A DNA stretch of 7,359 nt from Propionivibrio sp. (GCA_003249625.1 QKII01000478.1:1-7359), one strand, 5' to 3'. Positions 1 through 5,647 are shown, counted from the stretch's first letter. Numbers and translations: made by a program. Notes: generated from the letters alone by a model not told the origin.

Positions 1-146
1 CGCTCATGCATGATCAGGTGTTGGCCAGGTTTCCCTTGCTCGGGCCCGAAGTTCTGGCCGCGCGCCATGGCAGAACCACCAGCGGCCAGACCAAGCGTGA
101 GAGTCAGGGCGGCGACGAGCAGGCGGGGGGAAAAACGTGTTTTCAT
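1..146 (-). CDS. Exported protein of unknown function, N-terminal fragment
   Basis: This is a partial gene. It starts with ATG at 146-144 and leaves the window at the left edge, so only 48 residues are visible. They look like a classical Sec signal peptide: a basic start (Met-Lys-Thr-Arg, further Arg at 8), a hydrophobic core at about residues 9-22, and an Ala-Met-Ala cleavage motif ending at residue 28. The mature start is Gly/Gln/Pro-rich (about residues 29-48), and nothing in it identifies a family. The start is supported by an AGGAG Shine-Dalgarno 8 bases upstream (minus strand, about 155-159). The product should be periplasmic or otherwise exported. A small periplasmic stress chaperone or a binding protein is possible but cannot be argued from this fragment. 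The gene is divergent from the dehydrogenase at 438. Confidence 0.7.
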   Translation of the reverse strand, partial: MKTRFSPRLLVAALTLTLGLAAGGSAMARGQNFGPEQGKPGQHLIMHE

Positions 147-437
147 GATTCAGACTCCTTTTTGAGAATTGAGTGGGTCAGCCGGCCGATCCGTTCCTAG
201 CGCCTTGCTGATGGAGCCATTCTCCGGAATGTGCGGTTGCAAACGATTTCGCTCGCAGGGCGCTTCGTTGCAATTTGTTTCGGAGCCATCAGGCGGAAAC
301 AAGTACACAACAACGATGTGGCGTCTGGCACGACCTGCGGCCTCGATGAGCAAAGGCGTGAAACCACCCAAGGGTTGCGGTTAAGATGTTTCAACCGATC
401 GCGTACAACGACACGCCACCATTTGAGGACAAATACT
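147..437. promoter_or_regulatory. Divergent spacer with short inverted repeats
   Basis: This 291-base spacer lies between the exported-protein gene (minus) and the dehydrogenase (plus) and must hold both promoters. I see no convincing -35/-10 pair on either strand. What is visible: two copies of the palindrome TTGCAA at 237-242 and 268-273, 31 bp apart; an inverted repeat TTGTTTC (275-281) / GAAACAA (296-302) with a 14-base spacer; and a short CGGTT/AACCG inverted repeat at about 378-397. No conserved small gene is recognisable. Open frames through it are low-complexity shadows, or an unconserved upstream extension of the dehydrogenase frame. Confidence 0.35.
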
Positions 438-1292
438 ATGGCCACCATCGCATTTCTCGGCACCGGACTGCTCGGCAGCGCATTCGCGGAAGCCGCCGCC
501 AGGCGCGGGGACACCGTCACGGCATGGAACCGTTCGCCGGAAAAAGCCCAAGCTCTGGCGCCGTTCGGTGTCAAAGCCGCCGCAACGCCCGCCGACGCGG
601 TGCGAGGCGCTGAGCGGATCCACCTGATACTCAAGGATGATGCTGTTGTGGAAGAGGTTATCGCGTCCGCGCGAGCGGGGCTCTCCGCCGACGCCGTGCT
701 GATCGATCACAGCACCACCCTGCCGCAGCTCACCATGGAACGGGCCAAACGACTGCAAGCCGAGGGCGTCCGCTATCTGCATTGCCCCGTCTTCATGGGC
801 CCTTCGGCTGCGCGAAATGCGCAAGGCAGCATGCTGGTCAGCGGATCGGAAGCAATCTTCGACAGTGTCAAGGCGGAACTCGCACAAATGACCGGGCGAC
901 TTGAGTATATGGGCGAACGCCCTGATCTAGCGGCACTCGACAAGCTGTTCGGCAACGCCATGTTCATCGGCCTGTGGGCTGTGATGGCGGATATTCTCAC
1001 CTTGGCCAAGGCCGGCGGAGTTGCCCCCGAGGACGCGATCAAACTGCTGGGGATGCTTGACCTGAATGGCGTGGTCGCGGCGCGTGGCACGAGCATGGCC
1101 ACGTGCAACTTCACGCCGACCTTCGAACTGGCCATGGCGCGCAAGGACGTGCAACTGATGCTGGACACGGCAGGCGACCTTCCACTGGCCGCGCTACGTT
1201 CGGTCGCCGCGCGCATGGATCAACTGATTGCGGCTGGCTACGGTGCAGAGGACGCAGGCGTGCTGGCCATCGACGCCGTACGGCAGAGTTGA
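438..1292 (+). CDS. NAD(P)-dependent oxidoreductase, 3-hydroxyisobutyrate dehydrogenase superfamily
   Basis: The protein is 284 residues, normal for the beta-hydroxyacid dehydrogenase family (3-hydroxyisobutyrate, tartronate semialdehyde and succinic semialdehyde reductases). The N-terminal Rossmann fold starts at once with GTGLLG (residues 8-13). After the second strand comes Trp-Asn-Arg-Ser (30-33); an Arg here usually goes with NADP(H) preference, which is an inference. A DHSTTLP motif (90-96) matches the family's conserved D-x-S-T-x-x-P. The catalytic Lys is K169, with N173 four residues on. A Lys-Asp pair (236-237) lies in the all-helical C-terminal domain. The family's substrate-carboxylate motif P-V-S-G-G reads P-V-F-M-G here (117-121), so the substrate may differ from the classical ones. 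ATG at 438 is preferred over the in-frame ATG at 231: the Rossmann fold begins there and TGAGGAC sits about 7 bases upstream. The gene stands alone on the plus strand, convergent with the kinase operon. Its substrate is not known. Confidence 0.85.
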   Translation: MATIAFLGTGLLGSAFAEAAARRGDTVTAWNRSPEKAQALAPFGVKAAATPADAVRGAERIHLILKDDAVVEEVIASARAGLSADAVLIDHSTTLPQLTMERAKRLQAEGVRYLHCPVFMGPSAARNAQGSMLVSGSEAIFDSVKAELAQMTGRLEYMGERPDLAALDKLFGNAMFIGLWAVMADILTLAKAGGVAPEDAIKLLGMLDLNGVVAARGTSMATCNFTPTFELAMARKDVQLMLDTAGDLPLAALRSVAARMDQLIAAGYGAEDAGVLAIDAVRQS

Positions 1293-1295
1293 AAT

Positions 1296-1349
1296 AAAAA
1301 AAAGGATGATCGTAGCAAGAATGTATCGGGTTTCTTGCTATGACCATCC
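1296..1349 (-). terminator. Intrinsic terminator of the minus-strand operon
   Basis: An 18-bp stem is formed by 1304-1321 and 1332-1349 with a 10-base loop. Only one wobble and one mismatch interrupt it. Read on the minus strand, the stem is followed directly by eight T residues (the A run at 1296-1303), the classical Rho-independent layout. On the plus strand no T run follows, so it should act mainly on transcripts arriving from the kinase gene. It lies just beyond the stop codon of the convergent dehydrogenase and would stop operon transcription from running antisense into that gene. Confidence 0.75.
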
Positions 1350-1435
1350 AGGTCAGGAGATCTGCTGAATCGTCGTGACTTGCCGTGCTTCAACACCGTG
1401 CGCGGTTCATCTTTTCGTCACAGGCGATCCAAGAA

Positions 1436-1473
1436 GCCGCCTCAAGGCGGCGGGCGTGGGGGCGCCCGCCGCC
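1436..1473 (-). terminator. GC-rich overlapping hairpins after the kinase gene
   Basis: Two mutually exclusive stems share the segment 1446-1451. One is a perfect 11-bp GC stem (1446-1456 with 1463-1473, 6-base loop). The other is a 6-bp stem (1436-1441 with 1446-1451, loop TCAA on the plus strand), which on the minus strand is followed by TTCTT. It starts about 17 bases past the kinase stop. The T tract is poor, so it may be a weak first terminator or an mRNA 3'-end stabilising structure upstream of the stronger terminator at 1296-1349. Confidence 0.45.
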
Positions 1474-1489
1474 ACACTTCATCACTTCA

Positions 1490-3196
1490 TCAGCCCTTGA
1501 TCGCCTCTGCGACAACGCGGGCACAGAGCGCCAGCGAGATGGCGCCGGCGTCCGGGTAGCCGAGGCTGCGCTGGGTATGTGACTTGGCGCGGCCAAGCTT
1601 CGGCGTGAGTTGCGCGGTAGCTTCGCCGGCCTTGGTGGCTACGTCGGCGGCGATTGCCCACGCTTCGGCAAGCGACTTGCCCTTGCCGACTTCCTCGTTC
1701 AGCGTCGCGGCAAACGGGACGAACGAGTCGACCAGCGTCTTGTCGCCAACCTTGGCACCACCGAGACGCATGATGGCTTCAAGACCAGCCTGCGCCCCCT
1801 TGGCAACTGCGTCGGCACTCATTTCGGCTTCGTCGCTGAGCTTGGTACTCCAGATACGCAGAGCGAGGCCCCACAGCGCGCCTGAAGCCCCTCCGGCGCG
1901 GTCGGCCCAGGCGTTGGCGGCCGTGGCCAGGACGCTGGCGGCACCGGCACCGGCTGCCGCCGCCTTTTGCGCGGCATCGGCAGCGGCGGCTGAACCGCGG
2001 GTCATGCCCTGGCCGTGGTCGCCGTCACCGGCGCGGGCATCGATGCGCCCGAGTTCGGGTTCGGCTTCACGCAACGCAGTGGCAACCTTGGCGATTACGC
2101 CAGCGATGCACTTGCCGTTTTCCTTCGATGCGGCGGACGCCGGGCCGAACTTGAGCTCCTCTTCCTTGTCCTCGAAGGCCGGTGCCGGTTGCGTCGGGAT
2201 GATCGCGCCGCGGCGAAGCACCGGCGCGTCGCACGGCGCGCACCAGAGCTGTTCGAGCTCGTCGTCGAGCCAGGTCAGGGTCAGGGAGCAGCCGGCCATG
2301 TCCATGCTGGTAACGTACTCGCCGACTTCCGGCTCGATCGCGGTGAGGCCGGCTTTCTTCAGTTCGGCTTCAACACTGACCCAGAGGACGAACAGTTCTT
2401 CGTACTTGGTGGAGCCAAGTCCGTTGAGGATGACCGCGACGCGGCCCTTGCAATCGGCAGGCTTTTCCTTCACCAGCTTTTCGACCAGCATCTTCGCCAG
2501 CGCGCTGGCCGGCATCATGTCTTCCTCGCTGATGCCCGGTTCGCCGTGGATGCCGAGGCCGACACCGATGCGCTGTGCCGGCACGGTGAAGAGAGGCTCC
2601 TTGGCACCCGGTAGCGTGCAGCCGCTGAAGGCGACGCCGAAGGAAACGGTGTTCTTGTTGGCCTTGACGGCGACGCGCTCGACATCGTCGAGCTTCATCC
2701 CGGCTTCAGCGGCCGCGCCCGCGATCTTGAAGACGGCGAGGTCGCCGGCTACACCGCGGCGCTCGTTGGCCTTTTCAGGCGGGGCGCTGGCAACATCGTC
2801 GGTTACAGCGAGAACGCGCACGTCAACGCCTTCCGAAACGAGGCGCTCGGCGGCAAGGCCAAAGTTCAGCACGTCGCCGGCATACTTGCCGAAGCCGAGC
2901 AGGACACCGCCGCCACGGCTGGCCTTGCGGCAGACGTTGGCGACGAGGTGCGTCGAAGGCGAGGCGAAGACGTCGCCGGCTACCGCTGCATCGGCGAGGC
3001 CCGGCCCGACGAAGCCGGCGAAGGCCGGGTAGTGCCCTGAACCGCCGCCGATGACGAGGGATACCTTGCCTTCCGGCGTGGCGGTCGAGCGCACGACACC
3101 GCCGATCACGGGGCGCACGTGGCGGGCATACACGGAAGCGAAGCCGGCCAGGGCGGTCTTGGCGAATTCTTCCGGATTGTCGTAAATGCAGGTCAT
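1490..3196 (-). CDS. Dihydroxyacetone-kinase-family protein (DhaK-DhaL fusion), probable erythrulose kinase
   Basis: This 568-residue single-chain, ATP-type DAK kinase has an N-terminal DhaK substrate domain (about 1-335), an acidic linker (about 340-355) and a C-terminal DhaL nucleotide domain (about 360-568). In DhaK, GGGSGH (50-55), D108 and H217 (in GIHGEPGI) correspond to the family's catalytic residues; the last His forms the covalent hemiaminal with the substrate ketone. In DhaL, D386, D391 and D393 (in AGDGDHG) match the Mg-ATP aspartates, and GGASGALWG follows at 435-443. The usual GGGSGHEPAH signature reads GGGSGHYPAF, so the substrate pocket differs from glycerone kinase. Linkage to TPI-like and RpiB-like genes points to erythrulose: the LerK type makes L-erythrulose 1-phosphate. 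ATG 3196 has AAGGGGGA about 7 bases upstream and lies 18 bases after the preceding stop, so the genes are probably co-transcribed. Plain dihydroxyacetone kinase remains possible. It is the last gene of the operon. Confidence 0.9.
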   Translation of the reverse strand: MTCIYDNPEEFAKTALAGFASVYARHVRPVIGGVVRSTATPEGKVSLVIGGGSGHYPAFAGFVGPGLADAAVAGDVFASPSTHLVANVCRKASRGGGVLLGFGKYAGDVLNFGLAAERLVSEGVDVRVLAVTDDVASAPPEKANERRGVAGDLAVFKIAGAAAEAGMKLDDVERVAVKANKNTVSFGVAFSGCTLPGAKEPLFTVPAQRIGVGLGIHGEPGISEEDMMPASALAKMLVEKLVKEKPADCKGRVAVILNGLGSTKYEELFVLWVSVEAELKKAGLTAIEPEVGEYVTSMDMAGCSLTLTWLDDELEQLWCAPCDAPVLRRGAIIPTQPAPAFEDKEEELKFGPASAASKENGKCIAGVIAKVATALREAEPELGRIDARAGDGDHGQGMTRGSAAAADAAQKAAAAGAGAASVLATAANAWADRAGGASGALWGLALRIWSTKLSDEAEMSADAVAKGAQAGLEAIMRLGGAKVGDKTLVDSFVPFAATLNEEVGKGKSLAEAWAIAADVATKAGEATAQLTPKLGRAKSHTQRSLGYPDAGAISLALCARVVAEAIKG

Positions 3197-3214
3197 GTCA
3201 GGTCCCCCTTTGAC

Positions 3215-4171
3215 TTAGCGTGGCAGGATGGTGCGAAGATAATCGCGGTTCATGGCGCAGACGGTGAGGCTGTCGCCGCCGTAGTGTTCGCAAAGGAAGG
3301 CGCTCTTGTAGCCGTGGGCGAGGGCTTTCTGGATGGCCGTCCGGTAATTGATGATGCCCAGCGCAAGCGAGGTCGGGTACGAGCAGATGAGGTTCTGCGC
3401 CGGATCCTCGATGCGCATGTAGTTCTTGACGTGCCAGTACTTGGCGTAGGGCACGAGCTTGTCGATCATCGACGCCCAGTGCTCGACCGGCCGGTGCAGG
3501 CGGACAAGGTTGCCGATGTCGGCATTGATGCCGACCGCCGGGACATCAACGTCGTTGACGAATTTAACCGCGCCGTCGGCCGTACCGATGTAGGTGTCTT
3601 CGTACATTTCCAGCGAAACTTCGATGCCCAGTTCCTGAGCGTGCTTGCCGAGCTCGCGGATGCGGCTGACCGCCTTTTGATACGTTTCAGGATCATCCGG
3701 GTTCTTGACGCCATCGGCAGTCCAGAACCAGAGGTGCTTCTTCTGCTCTTCGGTGAATTCGCCGAACAGCCCGAAGGAGACGGCCTTGGCGCCGATCTCG
3801 GCGGCGGCATCGATCACACGGTGGTTGTAGGCGAGGTAGTTGTCGGCATTGACCGGATCAATGACGCTGGCCTTGCGCGTCGTCGAGATCGCCGGGATGG
3901 TCAGACCGACCGTCTTGACGACGTACATGAAATCGCGCAGGCGGCTCGGGGAAAGATCGGCCACGCGCACCCAGCTGTCGCTCGGGTCGAACTCGGTGAA
4001 GCCGGCGTCGACCACCTGCTCAAGCGTCGCCGCCCAGTGGTCGGCCGGCTGGTCCTGCACCAGGCTGCCGTCCGGCAACACGCCGGAGAAGCCGTTCATC
4101 GCGGCCGCAATCGGCCAGTTGTCACGATTCCACTTGGTTTCACAGCATCCTGATTTTTTTTCTTCCGACAT
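3215..4171 (-). CDS. TIM-barrel xylose-isomerase-like protein, tetrulose-phosphate racemase (EryC-like) or 3-oxo-isoapionate decarboxylase (OiaC-like)
   Basis: This 318-residue protein belongs to the AP-endonuclease-2/xylose-isomerase-like TIM-barrel superfamily. The expected metal-ligand set is visible in order: E188 (SLEMYED), D218 (NADIGN), H247 (YWHVKN) and E295 (LCEHYGGD). This fits a divalent-metal isomerase, epimerase or decarboxylase acting on a ketose or keto-acid. No signal peptide is seen; a Cys-Cys pair sits near the N-terminus (9-10). I chose ATG 4171 because GGAG lies 8 bases upstream; an in-frame TTG at 4207, overlapping the previous stop, would add 12 residues but lacks a ribosome site. 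The kinase, TPI-like and RpiB-like neighbours match two described contexts: EryC (L-/D-3-tetrulose 4-phosphate racemase) with EryH and EryI, and OiaC (yields L-erythrulose) with LerK, LerI and DerI. The DAK kinase in place of EryA slightly favours the second. Family placement is firm; the reaction is not. Confidence 0.8.
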   Translation of the reverse strand: MSEEKKSGCCETKWNRDNWPIAAAMNGFSGVLPDGSLVQDQPADHWAATLEQVVDAGFTEFDPSDSWVRVADLSPSRLRDFMYVVKTVGLTIPAISTTRKASVIDPVNADNYLAYNHRVIDAAAEIGAKAVSFGLFGEFTEEQKKHLWFWTADGVKNPDDPETYQKAVSRIRELGKHAQELGIEVSLEMYEDTYIGTADGAVKFVNDVDVPAVGINADIGNLVRLHRPVEHWASMIDKLVPYAKYWHVKNYMRIEDPAQNLICSYPTSLALGIINYRTAIQKALAHGYKSAFLCEHYGGDSLTVCAMNRDYLRTILPR

Positions 4172-4203
4172 AGCCTTATCTCCAATCAAATTCGTTTGTA
4201 CCG

Positions 4204-4992
4204 TCAAGCCGCCTGTTTCTTGCGCGCCGCCTCACTGACGAGATCGACGATCCGCGCGAAGCCTTCTGCCTTCCACGCGGCGCGCCCGACAAACAGGCCG
4301 TCCACGTCCTCGATCTCAAGAATGTCTTTCCCGTTTTCCGGTGTGACCGAACCGCCATAGATGATCCGCGTCTTCTCCGCAACCTCGTCGCCGCAATGCT
4401 TGCGCAGGATGTTACGCAGCGCGCGATGCCGCTCGGCGATGTACTCTGGCGAGGCCGCTTCCGCCATGCCAATGGCCCAGCGCGGTTCGTAGGCCATGAT
4501 GATTTCCGGCACGCGCGTGTCCGGCTGGCCGTCGATTGCCGTCAGCATCTGGCTGGCCAACACTTCGTCGGCGCGGCCGGCAGCTTTTTCCTCGGCCAAC
4601 TCGCCGAGGCAGAGGATCGGTATCAGCCCGACACTCATCGCCTTGTCGAGTTTGCGCCTGACCAGTTCGTAGGTTTCACCAAAATGCTGCAGGCGCTCGG
4701 AATGCGCCAGTTCGACATAGCGGCATCCGACCTCGAGCAGCATCGGTGCAGAAATCTCTCCGGTCCAGCTGCCGGAATCCTCCCAGTGCATGTTCTGCCC
4801 GCCAATGGCCACGGGCGATCCATCGAAGGCATAGGCCGCCGTAGTAAGCGAGGTAAAGGGAGGCAACACGTAGACGTCGATCGCCGACGTGTCGATCGCG
4901 GCGATCCGCGATCGAAGCTCTTCGGCATAGCGGATCGATTCCGCCACGCCGTTGTTCATTTTCCAGCCGGTTCCGGCTACCAACCTGCGCAT
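4204..4992 (-). CDS. Triosephosphate-isomerase-family protein, probable L-erythrulose-1-phosphate isomerase (EryH/LerI type)
   Basis: At 262 residues this is usual TPI length, and the catalytic set is complete: K11 (WKMN), H97 (AHSER), C128 (CLGE) and E169 (YEPRW). The phosphate loop YGGSV lies at 212-216. Several normally invariant positions differ. The Asn before Trp-Lys is Gly (GTGWKMN). Loop 6, classically P-V-W-A-I-G-T-G, reads P-R-W-A-I-G-M-A. The second phosphate-binding Gly pair, V-G-G-A-S, reads V-G-R-A-A-W. Such changes suggest a substrate other than glyceraldehyde 3-phosphate. Tetrulose-phosphate isomerases of this family (TpiA2/EryH of erythritol use, LerI of erythrulose use) give the best functional model: L-erythrulose 1-phosphate to D-erythrulose 4-phosphate. 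ATG 4992 has AGGAAG about 8 bases upstream. It is second in the operon, 92 bases after the RpiB-like stop and 32 bases before the TIM-barrel start. Being the glycolytic TPI is the less likely alternative. Confidence 0.87.
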   Translation of the reverse strand: MRRLVAGTGWKMNNGVAESIRYAEELRSRIAAIDTSAIDVYVLPPFTSLTTAAYAFDGSPVAIGGQNMHWEDSGSWTGEISAPMLLEVGCRYVELAHSERLQHFGETYELVRRKLDKAMSVGLIPILCLGELAEEKAAGRADEVLASQMLTAIDGQPDTRVPEIIMAYEPRWAIGMAEAASPEYIAERHRALRNILRKHCGDEVAEKTRIIYGGSVTPENGKDILEIEDVDGLFVGRAAWKAEGFARIVDLVSEAARKKQAA

Positions 4993-5037
4993 GTGTAATC
5001 TTCCTGCGGTTCGTCGTCAGGCACGCTCAAGCTGAAA

Positions 5038-5065
5038 CTGGCCAGTGCCAAGATGCATTGGCCAG
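5038..5065 (-). promoter_or_regulatory. Intercistronic hairpin between the rpiB-like and TPI-like genes
   Basis: An 11-base inverted repeat (5038-5048 with 5055-5065) closes a 6-base loop. The outer 7 bp (CTGGCCA/TGGCCAG) are perfect. On the transcribed minus strand one inner pair is A·C, and UUUC follows without a real U run. This 92-base gap is the longest inside the operon, so the hairpin could be a processing or stability element or a partial terminator that lowers expression of downstream genes. The structure is seen directly; its function is inferred. Confidence 0.4.
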
Positions 5066-5084
5066 CCTGAACGCGCGTCGCGAG

Positions 5085-5549
5085 TTACTTGCGGTACTTC
5101 TTGTCCAGTTCGTTGATCGCCACAACGTTGCCCGCCGACGGCCCCTGCGGGTCGAAGCCGGAAATCGATGCCAGCCAGGCGTTGACGATTGTTTTGGCCA
5201 ACTCCGGTCCGATCACACGCGCACCCATGGTGATGATGTGCGCATCGTTGCTCTTTGCTGCGCGCTCGGCAGAGAAGGTGTCATGCGTTTGTGCGGCGCG
5301 GATGCCCGGCACCTTGTTGGCCGACATGGCGACGCCGATACCGGTGCCGCAGCACAGAATGCCACGGTCTGCCTGCCCGGAGAGAACCGCCTGGGCAACG
5401 CGCTCTGCCATATTGGCGTAGTACTCGCTGCCACCGCTCGGCGACTTGCTCATGTCAGTAACCTCGACATCCTTGAGGCTCTTCAGGTGGGGAACCAGGA
5501 TATCGACCAGGGAAACTCCGGCGCTGTCGCCTCCAATCGCAATCTTCAT
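5085..5549 (-). CDS. rpiB: RpiB/LacA-LacB family sugar-phosphate isomerase, probable D-erythrulose-4-phosphate isomerase (EryI/DerI type)
   Basis: At 154 residues this is the normal length for ribose-5-phosphate isomerase B. The fold signatures are present: GGDSAG (6-11), GGSEYYA (39-45), the active-site CGTGIG (67-72, with C67 and T69), SANK..GIRAA (76-86) and MGARVIG (108-114). The usual Asp-His of the G-x-D-H-A-G motif is Asp-Ser here (D8, S9), which hints at a substrate other than ribose 5-phosphate. In the Brucella erythritol pathway the RpiB homologue (EryI) converts D-erythrulose 4-phosphate to D-erythrose 4-phosphate, and DerI does the same in erythrulose use; the operon context makes that the likely reaction. 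ATG 5549 is preferred over the in-frame TTG at 5576: the fold begins with MKIAIGG, and AAAGG lies about 10 bases upstream. It is the first gene of the minus-strand operon and diverges from the SorC regulator. Confidence 0.88.
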   Translation of the reverse strand: MKIAIGGDSAGVSLVDILVPHLKSLKDVEVTDMSKSPSGGSEYYANMAERVAQAVLSGQADRGILCCGTGIGVAMSANKVPGIRAAQTHDTFSAERAAKSNDAHIITMGARVIGPELAKTIVNAWLASISGFDPQGPSAGNVVAINELDKKYRK

Positions 5550-5602
5550 TTCAATCGTGCCTTTCGTAAATGCCAACGGTATTTTGTCTGAAGCCGCGAA
5601 GC

Positions 5603-5631
5603 AGTATAATACTTTTGTATTTGTGACACAA
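5603..5631 (-). promoter_or_regulatory. Putative sigma-70 promoter of the tetrulose operon
   Basis: On the minus strand, TTGTGT (5631-5626) is followed after exactly 17 bases by TATACT (5608-5603). The -10 matches the consensus at five of six positions, the -35 at three of six. It lies about 55 bases upstream of the rpiB-like start codon. Its position in an A/T-rich island of otherwise GC-rich DNA supports it. The weak -35 is consistent with a regulated promoter. Confidence 0.5.
5621..5631. promoter_or_regulatory. Palindromic candidate operator for the SorC regulator
   Basis: TTGTGACACAA is a perfect odd palindrome: 5-base arms around a single central base. It covers the -35 hexamer of the minus-strand operon promoter and the candidate -35 of the plus-strand regulator promoter. 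A protein bound here could control both directions. The adjacent SorC-family protein is the obvious candidate, with autoregulation; this assignment is an inference. Confidence 0.4.
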
Positions 5632-5647
5632 CATTTGTCTATATACT
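5621..5647 (+). promoter_or_regulatory. Putative promoter of the SorC-family regulator gene
   Basis: TTGTGA (5621-5626) and TATACT (5642-5647) are separated by 15 bases, shorter than the ideal 17, so the call is tentative. The start codon lies 83 bases beyond the -10, leaving a leader of roughly 75 bases. The -35 elements of the two divergent promoters overlap within one palindrome. Confidence 0.3.

Noticed and set aside
231..437. 69-residue upstream extension of the dehydrogenase
   Set aside because: The Rossmann fold begins exactly at the ATG at 438, which has its own ribosome binding site; the extension has no family similarity that I can see.
1584..3032. 482-codon open frame on the plus strand opposite the kinase gene
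   Set aside because: It is Ser/Ala/Pro-rich, without any domain, and mirrors the codon bias of the kinase gene on the other strand, which has full catalytic motifs.
3119..4153. 344-codon open frame on the plus strand opposite the TIM-barrel gene
   Set aside because: It has low-complexity Val/Asp/Gly/Arg composition, no recognisable motif, and overlaps a well-supported metal-dependent TIM-barrel gene.
4172..4207. TTG start overlapping the TPI-like stop (translational coupling) for the TIM-barrel gene
   Set aside because: No Shine-Dalgarno precedes it, and a strong one serves the ATG at 4171.
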